From positions 1 to 64,000 of the forward strand of contig NZ_WBMT01000027.1 of the NCBI RefSeq assembly GCF_008923185.1: a DNA stretch of 64,000 nucleotides. Reading direction: 5' to 3'. Below, in pieces: positions 40,906-50,249 of the stretch. The first letter of the stretch is position 1, and every line of letters starts with the position of its first letter. A program made the translations under genes and the position numbers. A model generated the notes under the pieces. It saw nothing but the letters and a program-made list of their open reading frames with translations, searched no databases and was not told the origin of the DNA. This DNA is from Actinomadura rudentiformis. GTDB taxonomy: Bacteria; Actinomycetota; Actinomycetes; Streptosporangiales; Streptosporangiaceae.

Positions 40906-42504
40906 ATGTTCGGACGAGGCCTGAGCAGAAGTGCCGGGGCCGTCGCGCTGGCGTTGTCAGTGGGCGCCGCGGCGGCCGGCTGCGGCGGCGGAGACAAGGC
41001 GAGCGACGGCACGTTCGTCGCCGGCCACCCCGAGCCGGACCACCTGATCCCCGGCAACACCACCAGCAGTTACTCGTGGGACGTCACCAGCGAGCTCTTC
41101 GAGAACCTCGTCGACCTCGACAAGACCGGGAACCCCGTCAACGCGGCCGCCTCGTCGGTCGAGTCCAAGGACCAGAAGGTCTGGACGATCAAGATCCGGC
41201 CGGGCCAGAAGTTCCACAACGACGAGCCCGTCACCGCCGCGAGCTTCGTGGACGCCTGGAACTACGCCGCCTACGGCCCCAACGCCTTCGAGGGCAACGA
41301 CTACTTCTCCCAGATCAAGGGGTACGCCGACCTCAACCCCGAGGACGAGAAGGCCAAGCCCAAGACCGACAAGCTGTCGGGCCTGAAGGCCGTCGACGAG
41401 TCCACGATCGAGGTGACGCTGGACGCCCCGTTCAGCCAGTTCAAGCTTCTCCTCACGCACCCGGCCTACGCACCGCTCCCCAAGGCCGCGTACAACGACA
41501 TCAAGGGCTTCGACAACAAGCCGATCGGCAACGGGCCGTACATGATGGACGGCGCCTGGGAGCGCAACAAGCAGATCAAGCTCAAGGTGTTCCCCGGCTA
41601 CACCGGTACGCGCAAGCCCAAGAACAAGGGTTTCACCTGGCGCAGCTACGCGAGCCAGGACACCACCTACACCGACCTGCGGGCCAAGCGCATCGACCTC
41701 ATGCAGTCGATCCCGGCGGCGAAGGTGCCCGAGGCCAAACGGCTGCTCGGCAAGAACGTGCTGCCGCGTGAGACGGGCACGTTCGACTACCTCGGCTTCC
41801 CGCTGTTCGACAAGCGCTTCGCCAACGCCGACCTTCGCAAGGCCATCTCGATGGCCATCGACCGCAACGGCATCAACAAGGCCGTCTACAACGGCGAGTA
41901 CACCGTCGCCGACTCGCTGCTGCCGCCGATGATCAAGGGCCACCGGCCGGGCGCCTGCGGTGAACTGTGCACCTACAACCCGACCAAGGCCAAGGAACTG
42001 TACGACAAGGCCGGCGGGTTCAAGGGCACGCTGGAGCTGTACTTCTCCAACGCCCAGCCGAGCTACGAGCAGTGGATGCAGATCGTCGCCAACTCGCTCA
42101 AGCAGAACCTCGGCATCACCGACATCCAGTTCCGCAAGATCCCGGTCTCGGACTACCTGTCGATGCTCAGCGACAGGAAGGAGAAGGGCCCCTACCGGCA
42201 GAACTGGGAGGCCGACTACCCGAGCGCCCAGAACTACCTCGAGCCGCAGTGGCACTCCACCAAGAACCGCATGGCCTGGACGAGCAAGGAGTTCGACGGC
42301 CTCATCGCCAAGGGCAACGGGGCGTCCACCGACGACGAGGCGATCAAGTTCTACAACCAGGCCGAGGACGTCGCGATCCGCGAGGCGCCGCTCGTGCCGC
42401 TGTGGATCTGGAAGAGCTTCGGCGGCAAGTCCGACAAGATCGACAACATCACCATCACGCCGTACGCCAACGGTCTGCTGGCCCACGAAGTGACGGTGAA
42501 GTAA
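40906..42504 (+). CDS. Peptide ABC transporter substrate-binding lipoprotein (SBP family 5)
   Basis: The 532-residue precursor has a signal peptide ending in the lipobox AAAGCGGG, with C26 lipidated. The mature protein is a family 5 solute-binding protein (DppA/OppA type): PDHLIPGNTTSSYSWDVTSELFENLVDLDKTGNPV, VWTIKIRPGQKFHNDEPVTAASFVDAWNYA (in parts), and NADLRKAISMAIDRNGI. AAGGAGG 3-4 nt before the ATG is an excellent ribosome binding site. It is first in a five-gene operon with two permeases and two ATPases and binds oligopeptides or a related nutrient. Confidence 0.94.
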   Translation: MFGRGLSRSAGAVALALSVGAAAAGCGGGDKASDGTFVAGHPEPDHLIPGNTTSSYSWDVTSELFENLVDLDKTGNPVNAAASSVESKDQKVWTIKIRPGQKFHNDEPVTAASFVDAWNYAAYGPNAFEGNDYFSQIKGYADLNPEDEKAKPKTDKLSGLKAVDESTIEVTLDAPFSQFKLLLTHPAYAPLPKAAYNDIKGFDNKPIGNGPYMMDGAWERNKQIKLKVFPGYTGTRKPKNKGFTWRSYASQDTTYTDLRAKRIDLMQSIPAAKVPEAKRLLGKNVLPRETGTFDYLGFPLFDKRFANADLRKAISMAIDRNGINKAVYNGEYTVADSLLPPMIKGHRPGACGELCTYNPTKAKELYDKAGGFKGTLELYFSNAQPSYEQWMQIVANSLKQNLGITDIQFRKIPVSDYLSMLSDRKEKGPYRQNWEADYPSAQNYLEPQWHSTKNRMAWTSKEFDGLIAKGNGASTDDEAIKFYNQAEDVAIREAPLVPLWIWKSFGGKSDKIDNITITPYANGLLAHEVTVK

Positions 42505-42510
42505 GCGGGT

Positions 42511-43437
42511 ATGTGGCGTTTCATCGCACGGCGGCTGCTCCAGGCGATCCCGGTCTTCCTGGGCACCACGTTCCTGATCTACGCCATGGTGTTCGCGCTG
42601 CCGGGCGATCCGATCCAGGCGCTGGCGGGGGAGAAGCCGCTGCCCCCGGCGGTGGTCAACGCCCTGCGCGAGCACTACAACCTGAACGACCCGCTGCTGG
42701 TGCAGTACGTGAAGTACCTCGGCGGACTCCTCCAGGGCGACCTGGGGGAGACGTTCGACGGCCAGGCCGTGTCCGACGTGCTCAGCGGGCGCTGGACGGT
42801 GACGGCGCAGCTCGCGTTGACGGCCTGGCTGTTCGAACTGGTCATCGGGATCGGGCTCGGGGTGTGGGCGGGGCTGCGGCGCGGCAGCCTCGCCGACACC
42901 CTCGTCCTCGGCGGCACGACGCTCGTCATCGCGGTGCCGGTGTTCGTCCTCGGCTACACCGCGCAGATCGTCCTCGGGCTGAATCTCGGGCTCTTCCCGA
43001 CCGCGGGCACCGAGGACGGCTGGCCCTTGAGCTACCTCTTGCCCGGCATGGTGCTCGGCTCGCTGGGCCTGTCGTACGTGGCGCGGCTGACCAGGACGAG
43101 CATCGCGGAGAACCTGCGCGCCGACTACGTCCGCACCGCCTACGCCAAAGGCCTGACCAAGGTGCGCGTCGTGGGCAGGCACACACTGCGCAACTCGCTG
43201 ATCCCGGTGATCACCTATCTCGGCGTGGACTTCGGCACGCTGATGGGCGGCGCCGTGGTCACCGAGGGCATCTTCAACCTGCCGGGCATCGGCCAGCAGG
43301 TGTTCCAGTCGATCCAGCTCAAGGAGGGCCCGGTGGTGGTGGGGGCTTCCACGCTCCTGGTGCTCGTCTTCCTGGTGGTCAACCTCGCCGTCGACCTGCT
43401 GTACGGCGTGCTCGACCCGAGGATCCGCCGTGACTGA
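42511..43437 (+). CDS. Peptide ABC transporter permease (DppB/OppB type)
   Basis: The 308-residue protein begins MWRFIARRLLQAIPVFLGTTFLIYAMVFALPGDPI, the standard DppB opening with the first membrane segment. Six membrane segments are expected. The EAA-type loop (RADYVRTAYAKGLTKVRVVGRHTLRNSLIPVITYLG in parts) contacts the ATPases. It starts 6 nt after the lipoprotein stop and overlaps the next permease gene by 8 bp. Confidence 0.94.
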   Translation: MWRFIARRLLQAIPVFLGTTFLIYAMVFALPGDPIQALAGEKPLPPAVVNALREHYNLNDPLLVQYVKYLGGLLQGDLGETFDGQAVSDVLSGRWTVTAQLALTAWLFELVIGIGLGVWAGLRRGSLADTLVLGGTTLVIAVPVFVLGYTAQIVLGLNLGLFPTAGTEDGWPLSYLLPGMVLGSLGLSYVARLTRTSIAENLRADYVRTAYAKGLTKVRVVGRHTLRNSLIPVITYLGVDFGTLMGGAVVTEGIFNLPGIGQQVFQSIQLKEGPVVVGASTLLVLVFLVVNLAVDLLYGVLDPRIRRD

Positions 43438-44422
43438 ACCGACGAAGGCCGAACGGAACGCGGAGGCCGAACTGAGAGCGACGGCCGAGCTGAGCGCGAC
43501 GGCCGAACCGGCGACGGCGGCTGGGGCGGCGACGACGGCGGCGGTCGCGGAGGCGGGCGGGCTCGTCTCCGGCCAGTCGGCTTCGCTCTGGGGTGACGCT
43601 TGGCGTGACCTACGGCGTCGCTGGATCTTCTGGATCTCAGCGGCGATCCTCCTGGCGGTCACGGTGCTGGCGCTGGCGCCGGGACTGTTCACCGACATCG
43701 GCGAGAACGAGAACTGCGATCCCAACCTGTCCAAGCAGGGGCCTGCCGGCGGCCACCGGTTCGGCACCGACCTGGCGGGCTGCGACTACTACGCGCACGT
43801 CGTGCACGGCGCCTGGCCGACGCTGCTGATCGGGGTCTCGGTCACCCTGTTCGCCCTGCTCATCGCGGTGGTCTTCGGGATGATCGGGGGCTACTACGGC
43901 GGCGTGTGGGACGGGCTCATCGCGCGGATCACCGACATCTTCTTCGGGCTGCCGTTCGTGCTGGGCGCGACGGTCATCCTGGTCGCCTTCCCCGACCACG
44001 GCATCGGGGCGATGACGCTCGTCCTGGTGCTGCTCGGCTGGACGACCATGATCCGGATCATGCGGGGCCAGGTCATCGCGGTGAAGGACGCCGACTACGT
44101 GCAGGCGGCGCGCCTGCTGGGAGCGTCTGACCTGCGCATCATGCGCAAGCACATCCTGCCGAACGCGATCGCCCCGGTGATCGTGGTGGCGACGCTGAAC
44201 GTGGGCAACGTGATCGCGGGGGAGGCGACGCTGGACTTCCTCGGCGTCGGCCTGCAGTACCCGGAGGTGTCGTGGGGCCTGCAGCTCAACCAGGCGCAGT
44301 CCTACTTCGTCGACCATCCGCATCTGCTGGTGTTCCCGGCGCTGTTCCTGTCGGCGACCGTGCTGAGCTTCCTGATGCTCGGCGACGCCGTCCGCGACGC
44401 CCTCGACCCGAAACTGCGGTGA
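43430..44422 (+). CDS. Peptide ABC transporter permease (DppC/OppC type)
   Basis: The 330-residue protein has the EAA loop (KDADYVQAARLLGASDLRIMRKHILPNAIAPVIVVATL in parts) and VGLQYPEVSWGLQLNQAQ, typical of DppC. It has an unusual N-terminal extension of about 50 residues made of Ala/Glu/Thr near-repeats (ELRATAELSATAEPATAAG), before the first membrane segment at about 65-85 (FWISAAILLAVTVLALAPGLF). It starts with GTG and overlaps dppB-like gene by 8 bp. Confidence 0.93.
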   Translation: MTEPTKAERNAEAELRATAELSATAEPATAAGAATTAAVAEAGGLVSGQSASLWGDAWRDLRRRWIFWISAAILLAVTVLALAPGLFTDIGENENCDPNLSKQGPAGGHRFGTDLAGCDYYAHVVHGAWPTLLIGVSVTLFALLIAVVFGMIGGYYGGVWDGLIARITDIFFGLPFVLGATVILVAFPDHGIGAMTLVLVLLGWTTMIRIMRGQVIAVKDADYVQAARLLGASDLRIMRKHILPNAIAPVIVVATLNVGNVIAGEATLDFLGVGLQYPEVSWGLQLNQAQSYFVDHPHLLVFPALFLSATVLSFLMLGDAVRDALDPKLR

Positions 44423-44424
44423 CC

Positions 44425-45495
44425 ATGGAGCCGACGAAGGACGAGTTGACGAAGAACAAGGCAAAGAACAAGGCGGAGGACGGGGCGCCGCTGCTGGAAG
44501 TGGAGGACCTCCACGTCCGGTTCAAAGTGCGGGGCCGGAACGTGCACGCGGTCAACGGGCTCTCCTACACGCTCGCGGAGGGGGAGACGGTCGCGATCCT
44601 CGGCGAGTCGGGGTCGGGCAAGAGCGTGGCCGCGCAGGCCGTGATGGGCATCCTCGACACCCCGCCCGCCGAGATCACCCGGGGCGCCGTGCGGCTGCGC
44701 GGCGAGGAGTTGCTCGGCCTGCCCGAACGCCGCCGCCGGACCTATCGCGGTGACCGCATCTCCATGATCTTCCAGGACGCGCTGAGCGCGCTGAACCCGG
44801 TCTTCACGGTCGGCGACCAGATCTGCGAGATGTACGAGGTGCACCGCGGGATGCGGCGCAAGGACGCCAAGGCCAAGGCGGTCGAGCTGATGGAGCGGGT
44901 GCGCATCCCGTCCGCCCGGCAGCGCCTGGGCGACTACCCGCACCAGTTCTCCGGCGGCATGCGCCAGCGCATCATGATCGCCATGGCGCTGGCGCTGGAG
45001 CCCGACGTGCTCATCGCCGACGAGCCGACCACCGCGCTCGACGTGACCGTGCAGGCGCAGATCATGCGGCTGCTCGCCGACCTGCAGGACGAGCTGCGGA
45101 TGGGGCTGGTGCTCATCACGCACGACCTCGGCGTGGTGGCGGGCGTCGCGGACCGGATCGTCGTCATGTACGCGGGCACGGTCGCCGAACAGGCCCCGGC
45201 GCGGGAGCTGTACGCCCGGCCTGCGCACCCGTACACGGTCGGCCTGCTCGCCTCCGTGCCGAGGCTCGACCGGAGGTCCGGGCCGCTCGTGCCCATCAAG
45301 GGCGCGCCGCCCAATCCGGCCGCCCTGCCGCCCGGCTGCCCGTTCCAGCCGCGCTGCCCCCGGGCGGAGGCGATCTGCTCGGAGGAGCGGCCGCCGCTCA
45401 TCCAGGTCGGCACGGCCGGGCACCGGGCCGCCTGCCATTTCGCCGAGGAGGTGTACGGTGCCGGATCCGACGCCAATGCCGACTCAGACGGCTGA
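44425..45495 (+). CDS. Peptide ABC transporter ATP-binding protein (DppD/OppD type)
   Basis: The 356-residue ATPase has Walker A GESGSGKSVAAQAVMG, Q-loop MIFQDALSALNPVF, signature FSGGMRQRIMIAMAL, Walker B VLIADEPTTALDVTVQ, and the C-terminal oligopeptide-ABC cysteine region CPFQPRCPRAEAIC, which may bind a 4Fe-4S cluster. The ATG at 44425 is 2 nt after the previous stop; a GTG at 44419 is possible. Charged KNKAKNKAEDG precedes the domain. Confidence 0.93.
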   Translation: MEPTKDELTKNKAKNKAEDGAPLLEVEDLHVRFKVRGRNVHAVNGLSYTLAEGETVAILGESGSGKSVAAQAVMGILDTPPAEITRGAVRLRGEELLGLPERRRRTYRGDRISMIFQDALSALNPVFTVGDQICEMYEVHRGMRRKDAKAKAVELMERVRIPSARQRLGDYPHQFSGGMRQRIMIAMALALEPDVLIADEPTTALDVTVQAQIMRLLADLQDELRMGLVLITHDLGVVAGVADRIVVMYAGTVAEQAPARELYARPAHPYTVGLLASVPRLDRRSGPLVPIKGAPPNPAALPPGCPFQPRCPRAEAICSEERPPLIQVGTAGHRAACHFAEEVYGAGSDANADSDG

Positions 45496-46501
45496 GGAGC
45501 GGCCGATCCTTGAGGTCGAGCGCCTGGTGAAGCACTACCCGGTCACCCAGGGCGTGCTGTTCAAGCGCGAGGTCGGCCGGGTGAAGGCCGTGGACGGCGT
45601 GGACCTGGAACTGCGCCGCGGCGAGACGCTGGGCGTCGTGGGGGAGTCGGGCTGTGGCAAGTCCACCCTGGCCCGGCTCCTGCTGGCGGCGGAGAAGCCG
45701 ACAGCGGGCAGTGTCCGCTTCGAGGGCCGCGACATCTTCGCGCTGTCACGCCGCGACCTGCGCGCGTTGCGCCGCCGCATCCAGATGGTGCTCCAGGACC
45801 CGTACTCCTCGCTCAACCCGCGCATGACGGTCGGCGACATCGTGGGCGAGCCGTTCGACATCCACCCCGAGGTGGCGCCCAAGGGTGAACGGCGCGGCCG
45901 GGTCAAGGAACTCCTCGAAGTCGTCGGTCTCGATCCCGACCACGTCAACCGCTACCCGCACCAGTTCTCCGGGGGCCAGCGCCAGCGCGTCGGCATCGCC
46001 CGTGCCCTGGCGCTGCGGCCCGACGTCATCGTGTGCGACGAGCCCGTGTCGGCCCTTGACGTCTCCGTTCAGGCCCAGGTCATGAACCTGCTCTCCGATC
46101 TGCAGAACGAGTTCGGCCTGGCATACGTCTTCATCGCCCACGACCTCGCCGCCGTCCGGCACATCTCCGACCGCGTGGCCGTGATGTACCTCGGCAAGGT
46201 CGTCGAGATCGGCGACGAGGAGCAGATCTACGAGCACCCGACCCATCCGTACACCCAGGCTCTGCTGTCGGCCGTGCCCGTGCCGGACCCGGACTCGCGG
46301 GGCTGGCGAGACCAGATCACGCTGGAGGGCGAGCCGCCGTCACCGATCGACCCGCCGTCCGGCTGCCGCTTCCGGACGCGCTGCTGGAAGGCCCAGGACG
46401 TGTGCGCCGAGGAGGAGCCCGCCCTGACCGAACGGGACGGATCAGCGCATCCGAGTGCCTGCCACTTCGCCGCGGAGGTGGAAGACACCGTCACCACATG
46501 A
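45458..46501 (+). CDS. Peptide ABC transporter ATP-binding protein (DppF/OppF type)
   Basis: The 347-residue ATPase has Walker A GESGCGKSTLARLL, Q-loop VLQDPYSSLNPRMTVGDIVGEP, signature FSGGQRQRVGIARAL, Walker B VIVCDEPVSALDVSVQAQV, and the C-terminal CRFRTRCWKAQDVC cysteine region. The GTG start at 45458 has GAGGAG 7 nt upstream and overlaps the DppD-like gene by 38 bp. It closes the operon and ends 3 nt from the convergent ROK gene, with no room for a terminator hairpin. Confidence 0.92.
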   Translation: MPDPTPMPTQTAEERPILEVERLVKHYPVTQGVLFKREVGRVKAVDGVDLELRRGETLGVVGESGCGKSTLARLLLAAEKPTAGSVRFEGRDIFALSRRDLRALRRRIQMVLQDPYSSLNPRMTVGDIVGEPFDIHPEVAPKGERRGRVKELLEVVGLDPDHVNRYPHQFSGGQRQRVGIARALALRPDVIVCDEPVSALDVSVQAQVMNLLSDLQNEFGLAYVFIAHDLAAVRHISDRVAVMYLGKVVEIGDEEQIYEHPTHPYTQALLSAVPVPDPDSRGWRDQITLEGEPPSPIDPPSGCRFRTRCWKAQDVCAEEEPALTERDGSAHPSACHFAAEVEDTVTT

Positions 46502-46504
46502 GAA

Positions 46505-47677
46505 TCACTGCTTGACGGCGGCCTCGATCCACTCGTTCGACAGGGGCGAGTCCAGGAGCAGGTGGCCGGCGCCGAGGATGCTGGCGTCGCGGCCGGTCCG
46601 GGACGTGACGATCTCCAGGTTGCGGGTGGCCAGCGGCAGGCAGCGTTCGTAGATGACGCCGCGGATGGTCGAGATGAGCGGCTCGGCGTTGGACATGCTG
46701 CCGCCGATGACCAGCGCGTCGGGGTTGAAGAAGTTGACGAGGGCGGTGAGCACGTCGCCGATGAGCCGCCCGGCGTTGCGGACGGCGCTGGTGGCCTGCG
46801 GGACCCCGTTGGTGACCAGGTCGACGATGTCGGCCGGGTGGTCGACGGTGATGCCCTGCCCGGCGAGCGCGGCGGCGAGCGCCGCGCCGCTGGCGTGCGC
46901 CTCCAGGCAGTCGGGGTGTCCGCACGAGCAGTCGACGGTCGCCTCGGACAGGATGCGCACGTGGCTGATGTCGCCCGCGGCGCCCCGGCCCCGGTGAAGG
47001 CGCCCCTCGGCGATGACTCCGCAGCCGATGCCGCTGCCGAGCTTGAGCACCATGAGGTTGTCGAGCCCGGGCCAGGAGTGCCGGTGCTCGCCGACCGCCA
47101 TGAGGTTGGCGTCGTTCTCGACGAGTGCGGGCAGGCCCGAGCGTTCGGTCACGTAGTCGCGCGCGGGGAAGTCGTTCCAGCCGGGCATGCGTGACGGCGA
47201 GACCACCTGGCCGGTCGCCGGATCGACCGGACCGGGAAGCCCCACACCGATGCCGCGCACCGGCAGGTCGGCCAGGCCCAGCTCGTCCTGCAGGTCGCGG
47301 GCCAGGACGCGCAGGTGCCCGATGACCGAGTCGAGGGTGCTCTCGGGGCCGACGGCGATCTCGCAGGCCAGTTCCGACAACGCCAGCGGGGTGCCCGCGA
47401 GGTCGACGATGGCCAGGCGGGCGTGATGGGCGCCGAGGTCGGCGACGAAGAACACGCCTGCCTCGCGGGCGAGCCGCAGCCGCCGGGGCCGCCGCCCGCC
47501 GCGTGACGCGCCCGCGCCCTCCTCGGCGAACAGCTGCGCGTCGATGAGCTCCTCGACCCTGAGCGAGACGCTGGACGGGGCCAACCCGGAGAGCCGGGCG
47601 AGGTCCGCTCGCGACTCGGCCTGGCCGGTGGCCACGAGCCGGACGAGCGCCGCCGGTCCGTCGTCTCTGATGCGCAT
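46505..47677 (-). CDS. ROK family transcriptional regulator
   Basis: The 390-residue protein has an N-terminal winged helix (GPAALVRLVATGQAESRADLARLSGLAPSSVSLRVEEL in parts) and a C-terminal ROK sugar-kinase-like domain. This contains FVADLGAHHARLAIVDLAG, VLKLGSGIGCGVIAEGRLHRG, and the zinc site CSCGHPDCLEAHASG. ROK regulators usually sense sugars or sugar phosphates. Here it is divergent from a polar amino acid importer, which may be its target. The start at 47677 (MRIRDDG) follows the family; an upstream ATG at 47713 is less likely. Confidence 0.9.
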   Translation of the reverse strand: MRIRDDGPAALVRLVATGQAESRADLARLSGLAPSSVSLRVEELIDAQLFAEEGAGASRGGRRPRRLRLAREAGVFFVADLGAHHARLAIVDLAGTPLALSELACEIAVGPESTLDSVIGHLRVLARDLQDELGLADLPVRGIGVGLPGPVDPATGQVVSPSRMPGWNDFPARDYVTERSGLPALVENDANLMAVGEHRHSWPGLDNLMVLKLGSGIGCGVIAEGRLHRGRGAAGDISHVRILSEATVDCSCGHPDCLEAHASGAALAAALAGQGITVDHPADIVDLVTNGVPQATSAVRNAGRLIGDVLTALVNFFNPDALVIGGSMSNAEPLISTIRGVIYERCLPLATRNLEIVTSRTGRDASILGAGHLLLDSPLSNEWIEAAVKQ

Positions 47678-47717
47678 CCCAGATGAATAGCACGAACTTA
47701 CTTTGCCCAGCAATGTA

Positions 47718-47747
47718 TTGACTTGGTCCGATTTTGGGCTCTATCTT
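47718..47747 (+). promoter_or_regulatory. Promoter of the amino acid importer operon
   Basis: TTGACT (47718-47723) and TATCTT (47742-47747) are separated by 18 bp, a good match to a housekeeping promoter. Transcription would begin near 47754, 40 nt before the ATG at 47794. Confidence 0.65.
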
Positions 47748-47751
47748 CCTC

Positions 47752-47775
47752 ACTACCTTCGATATCGAAGAAAGT
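47752..47775. promoter_or_regulatory. 24-bp palindrome at the transcription start, candidate ROK operator
   Basis: The perfect centre CTTCGATATCGAAG (47757-47770) is extended by ACT at one end and AGT at the other, so 10 of 12 base pairs of the 24-bp dyad are symmetric. It sits at the predicted transcription start of the importer operon, 75 nt from the ROK start codon. Confidence 0.6.
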
Positions 47776-47793
47776 TAGGGCGCTGGAGACCAA

Positions 47794-48537
47794 ATGATTG
47801 AGGTTCGCGGTCTGAACAAGCGGTTCGGCGATTCGCGCCCTACCTCCGTGCACGCCCTCCGTGACGTCGACCTCGACGTGGCCAAGGGCGAGGTCGTGGT
47901 CGTGATCGGCCCGTCCGGGTCCGGCAAGTCGACGCTCTGCCGCTGCCTCAACCGGCTGGAGAACCCGACGTCGGGAGAGATCCGCATCGACGGGCGGCCA
48001 CTTCCGGCCGAAGGGCGCGAGCTCGCCCGGCTGCGGGCCGACGTCGGCATGGTCTTCCAGTCGTTCAACCTCTTCCAGCACAAGACCGTGCTGGACAACC
48101 TGACGCTCGCGCCGATGAAGGTGCGCGGCGTGGGCCGTGCCGAGGCGGAACGCACCGCGCACGAGCTCCTCGACCGCGTCGGCATCGGCGAGCAGGCCGC
48201 CAAGCTCCCCGCCCAGCTGTCGGGGGGACAGCAGCAGCGCGCGGCGATCGCCCGGGCACTGGCCATGCGCCCGAAGGCGATGCTCTTCGACGAGCCCACC
48301 TCGGCGCTCGACCCCGAGATGGTCGGCGAGGTGCTGGACGTCATGACCTCACTGGCCCGCGACGGCATGACGATGGTCGTGGTCACCCACGAGATGGGCT
48401 TCGCCCGCAAGGTCGCCGACCGGGTCGTGTTCATGGCCGACGGCGAGGTCGTCGAGACCGGCACGCCCGAGGCGTTCTTCGACTCACCCGCCACCGACCG
48501 GGCCCGGGACTTCCTGGCCAAGGTTCTCAGCCACTGA
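47794..48537 (+). CDS. Polar amino acid ABC transporter ATP-binding protein (GluA-like)
   Basis: The 247-residue ATPase has Walker A GPSGSGKSTLCRCLNRLE, Q-loop MVFQSFNLFQHKTVLDN, signature QLSGGQQQRAAIARAL, Walker B MLFDEPTSALDPEMVGEVL, and H-loop VVVTHEMGFARKVADR. These are diagnostic of the GlnQ/GluA group. CTGGAG 5 nt before the ATG is a fair ribosome binding site. The operon order ATPase, lipoprotein, permease, permease is that of GluABCD of corynebacteria. Confidence 0.94.
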   Translation: MIEVRGLNKRFGDSRPTSVHALRDVDLDVAKGEVVVVIGPSGSGKSTLCRCLNRLENPTSGEIRIDGRPLPAEGRELARLRADVGMVFQSFNLFQHKTVLDNLTLAPMKVRGVGRAEAERTAHELLDRVGIGEQAAKLPAQLSGGQQQRAAIARALAMRPKAMLFDEPTSALDPEMVGEVLDVMTSLARDGMTMVVVTHEMGFARKVADRVVFMADGEVVETGTPEAFFDSPATDRARDFLAKVLSH

Positions 48538-48567
48538 TTCAGGGCTGTTCCAGAAAGGTTGTTGATC

Positions 48568-49554
48568 ATGGTGCGAACCCTCCCGGGTCTGCGGCGTCCC
48601 GCTCCGCGGCGTCCTGCTCTTCGAGGAGCCGCTCTGCGGCATGCCGGGGTGGCCGCGGCCGCCGCGCTGTCGCTGGCGGGCCTCGCGGCCTGCTCCAGCG
48701 ACGACTCGACCTCCTCAGCCGTGCCCGGCGCCGCCACCGGCGGTGACAAGGAGGACCTCACGGCCTCGGCGCCGGTCGCCACGAACATCCCGGCCGGCTC
48801 CACGATGGACAAGATCAAGAAGCGCGGCCGGCTCATTGTCGGCGGCTCGCTCGACGCGCCGCTGCTGTCCCAGCAGAACCCGGCGACCAAGAAGGTCGAG
48901 GGACTGGACGCCGACTTCGGCCGGCTGCTGGCCAAGTACATCATCGGCAAGCCCGAGGTGAAGATCGTCAACTCGGCGTCCGAGACGCGCGAGGCGCTGC
49001 TGTCGAACGGGACCGTCGACGTCGTCTTCCAGACCTACAGCATCACCCCCGAGCGTGCGAAGCAGGTCGCCTTCGCCGGGCCGTACTACAGTTCCGGCCT
49101 GGTCATCGCCACCAAGAAGGGCGAGACCGGCATCCTCAAGCCCGAGGACCTGAAGGGCAAGACCGTCATCGCGGGTGCCAACACCCCGGCGATCCCGGCC
49201 ATCAAGAAGGCCGCGCCGGACGCCAAGATCGTCACGTTCGGCAGTGACCCCGAGTGCGTGCAGGCGCTCAAGCAGGGGCGGGGCCAGGCCTACGTGCAGG
49301 ACGAGGCGGTGCTGCTCGCCACCGCCAAGCAGGACCCGACCATCCAGATCCAGGGCAAGCCGTTCACCAGCGACCCGTACGGCATCGGCCTCAAGCACGG
49401 CGACGCGCAGATGAAGCAGTTCGTCAACGAGTGGCTGAAGAACATCGAGGCGTCCGGCCTGTGGGCCAAGGTCTGGAAGAACTCGATCGGCACGGTCGTG
49501 CAGGGCGAGGCGCCCCAGCCGCCCGCCATCGGCTCGGCGCCCGGCTCCGAGTAA
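48568..49554 (+). CDS. Amino acid ABC transporter substrate-binding lipoprotein (GluB-like, SBP family 3)
   Basis: The 328-residue precursor has a long, Arg/Pro-rich n-region (RRPAPRRPALRGAALR), a hydrophobic core (AAAAALSLAGLAAC), and a lipobox with C42. The mature domain is family 3: MDKIKKRGRLIVGGSLDAPLLSQ, GLDADFGRLLAKYIIG, and VVFQTYSITPERAKQVAFAGPY. Likely ligands are glutamate, aspartate or glutamine; the operon's asparaginase favours aspartate/asparagine. The ATG at 48568 is chosen; a GTG follows directly. Confidence 0.92.
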   Translation: MVRTLPGLRRPAPRRPALRGAALRHAGVAAAAALSLAGLAACSSDDSTSSAVPGAATGGDKEDLTASAPVATNIPAGSTMDKIKKRGRLIVGGSLDAPLLSQQNPATKKVEGLDADFGRLLAKYIIGKPEVKIVNSASETREALLSNGTVDVVFQTYSITPERAKQVAFAGPYYSSGLVIATKKGETGILKPEDLKGKTVIAGANTPAIPAIKKAAPDAKIVTFGSDPECVQALKQGRGQAYVQDEAVLLATAKQDPTIQIQGKPFTSDPYGIGLKHGDAQMKQFVNEWLKNIEASGLWAKVWKNSIGTVVQGEAPQPPAIGSAPGSE

Positions 49555-49604
49555 GGGCCCGGCAGGCGACAGGTACAGGCTTGTAAAGGCTGGTAGGGAA
49601 CTGG

Positions 49605-50249
49605 ATGGACGTCATCACCCGGCATCTCGGCGAGTTCGGCGACGGGCTGCTGATCACCGTGGAGCTCACCCTGCTCTCGCTGGCGGGCGCGCTCGTGGCC
49701 GGTGTCATCGTGGCCGCGATGCGCGTCAGCCCGGTGGCCGCGCTGCGCGCCGCGGGCACCGCCTACGTGGAGACCCTGCAGAACATCCCGCTCTTGGTGT
49801 GGCTCGTGCTGGCCGTCTTCGGCCTGCCCGAGATCGGGGTGATGGCTGGCCTGTTCACCACCGCCGTGATCGTGATCTCGCTCTACCAGGGCGCGTACAT
49901 GGCGGAGGCGGTGCGGTCGGGCATCAACGCCGTGCCGGTGGGGCAGGGTGAGGCGGCCCGCGCGCTCGGCCTGACCTTCACCCAGTCGCTCCGCATGGTG
50001 ATCCTGCCGCAGGCGCTGCGCACGGTGGTCCAGCCGCTCGGCAACATCGCGATCATGACGATCATGAACACCGCGCTGGCGGCGGCGGTCGGCGTCGTCG
50101 AGCTGACCGCCGCGGCCAACCGGGTCAACCTGGCCGAGGCGCAGCCCATCTGGATCTTCGTGACGGCGGGCCTGCTGTACATGGCGTTGTCCGCGTGCGC
50201 CGGGCTGACCACCGGCGCCCTCGAACGGAAGCTGGCGATCCTGCGATGA
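49605..50249 (+). CDS. Amino acid ABC transporter permease (GluC-like)
   Basis: The 214-residue HisM/GlnP-type permease has about five membrane segments and the conserved coupling loop GINAVPVGQGEAARALGLTFTQSLRMVILPQALRTVVQPLGN (in parts: GQGEAARALGLT and VILPQALR). It starts 50 nt after the lipoprotein stop and overlaps the next permease by 4 bp (ATGA). Confidence 0.93.
   Translation: MDVITRHLGEFGDGLLITVELTLLSLAGALVAGVIVAAMRVSPVAALRAAGTAYVETLQNIPLLVWLVLAVFGLPEIGVMAGLFTTAVIVISLYQGAYMAEAVRSGINAVPVGQGEAARALGLTFTQSLRMVILPQALRTVVQPLGNIAIMTIMNTALAAAVGVVELTAAANRVNLAEAQPIWIFVTAGLLYMALSACAGLTTGALERKLAILR

Noticed and set aside
40957..43767. 936-codon open frame on the minus strand
   Set aside because: It is antisense to the peptide importer lipoprotein and permease genes and has no domain similarity.
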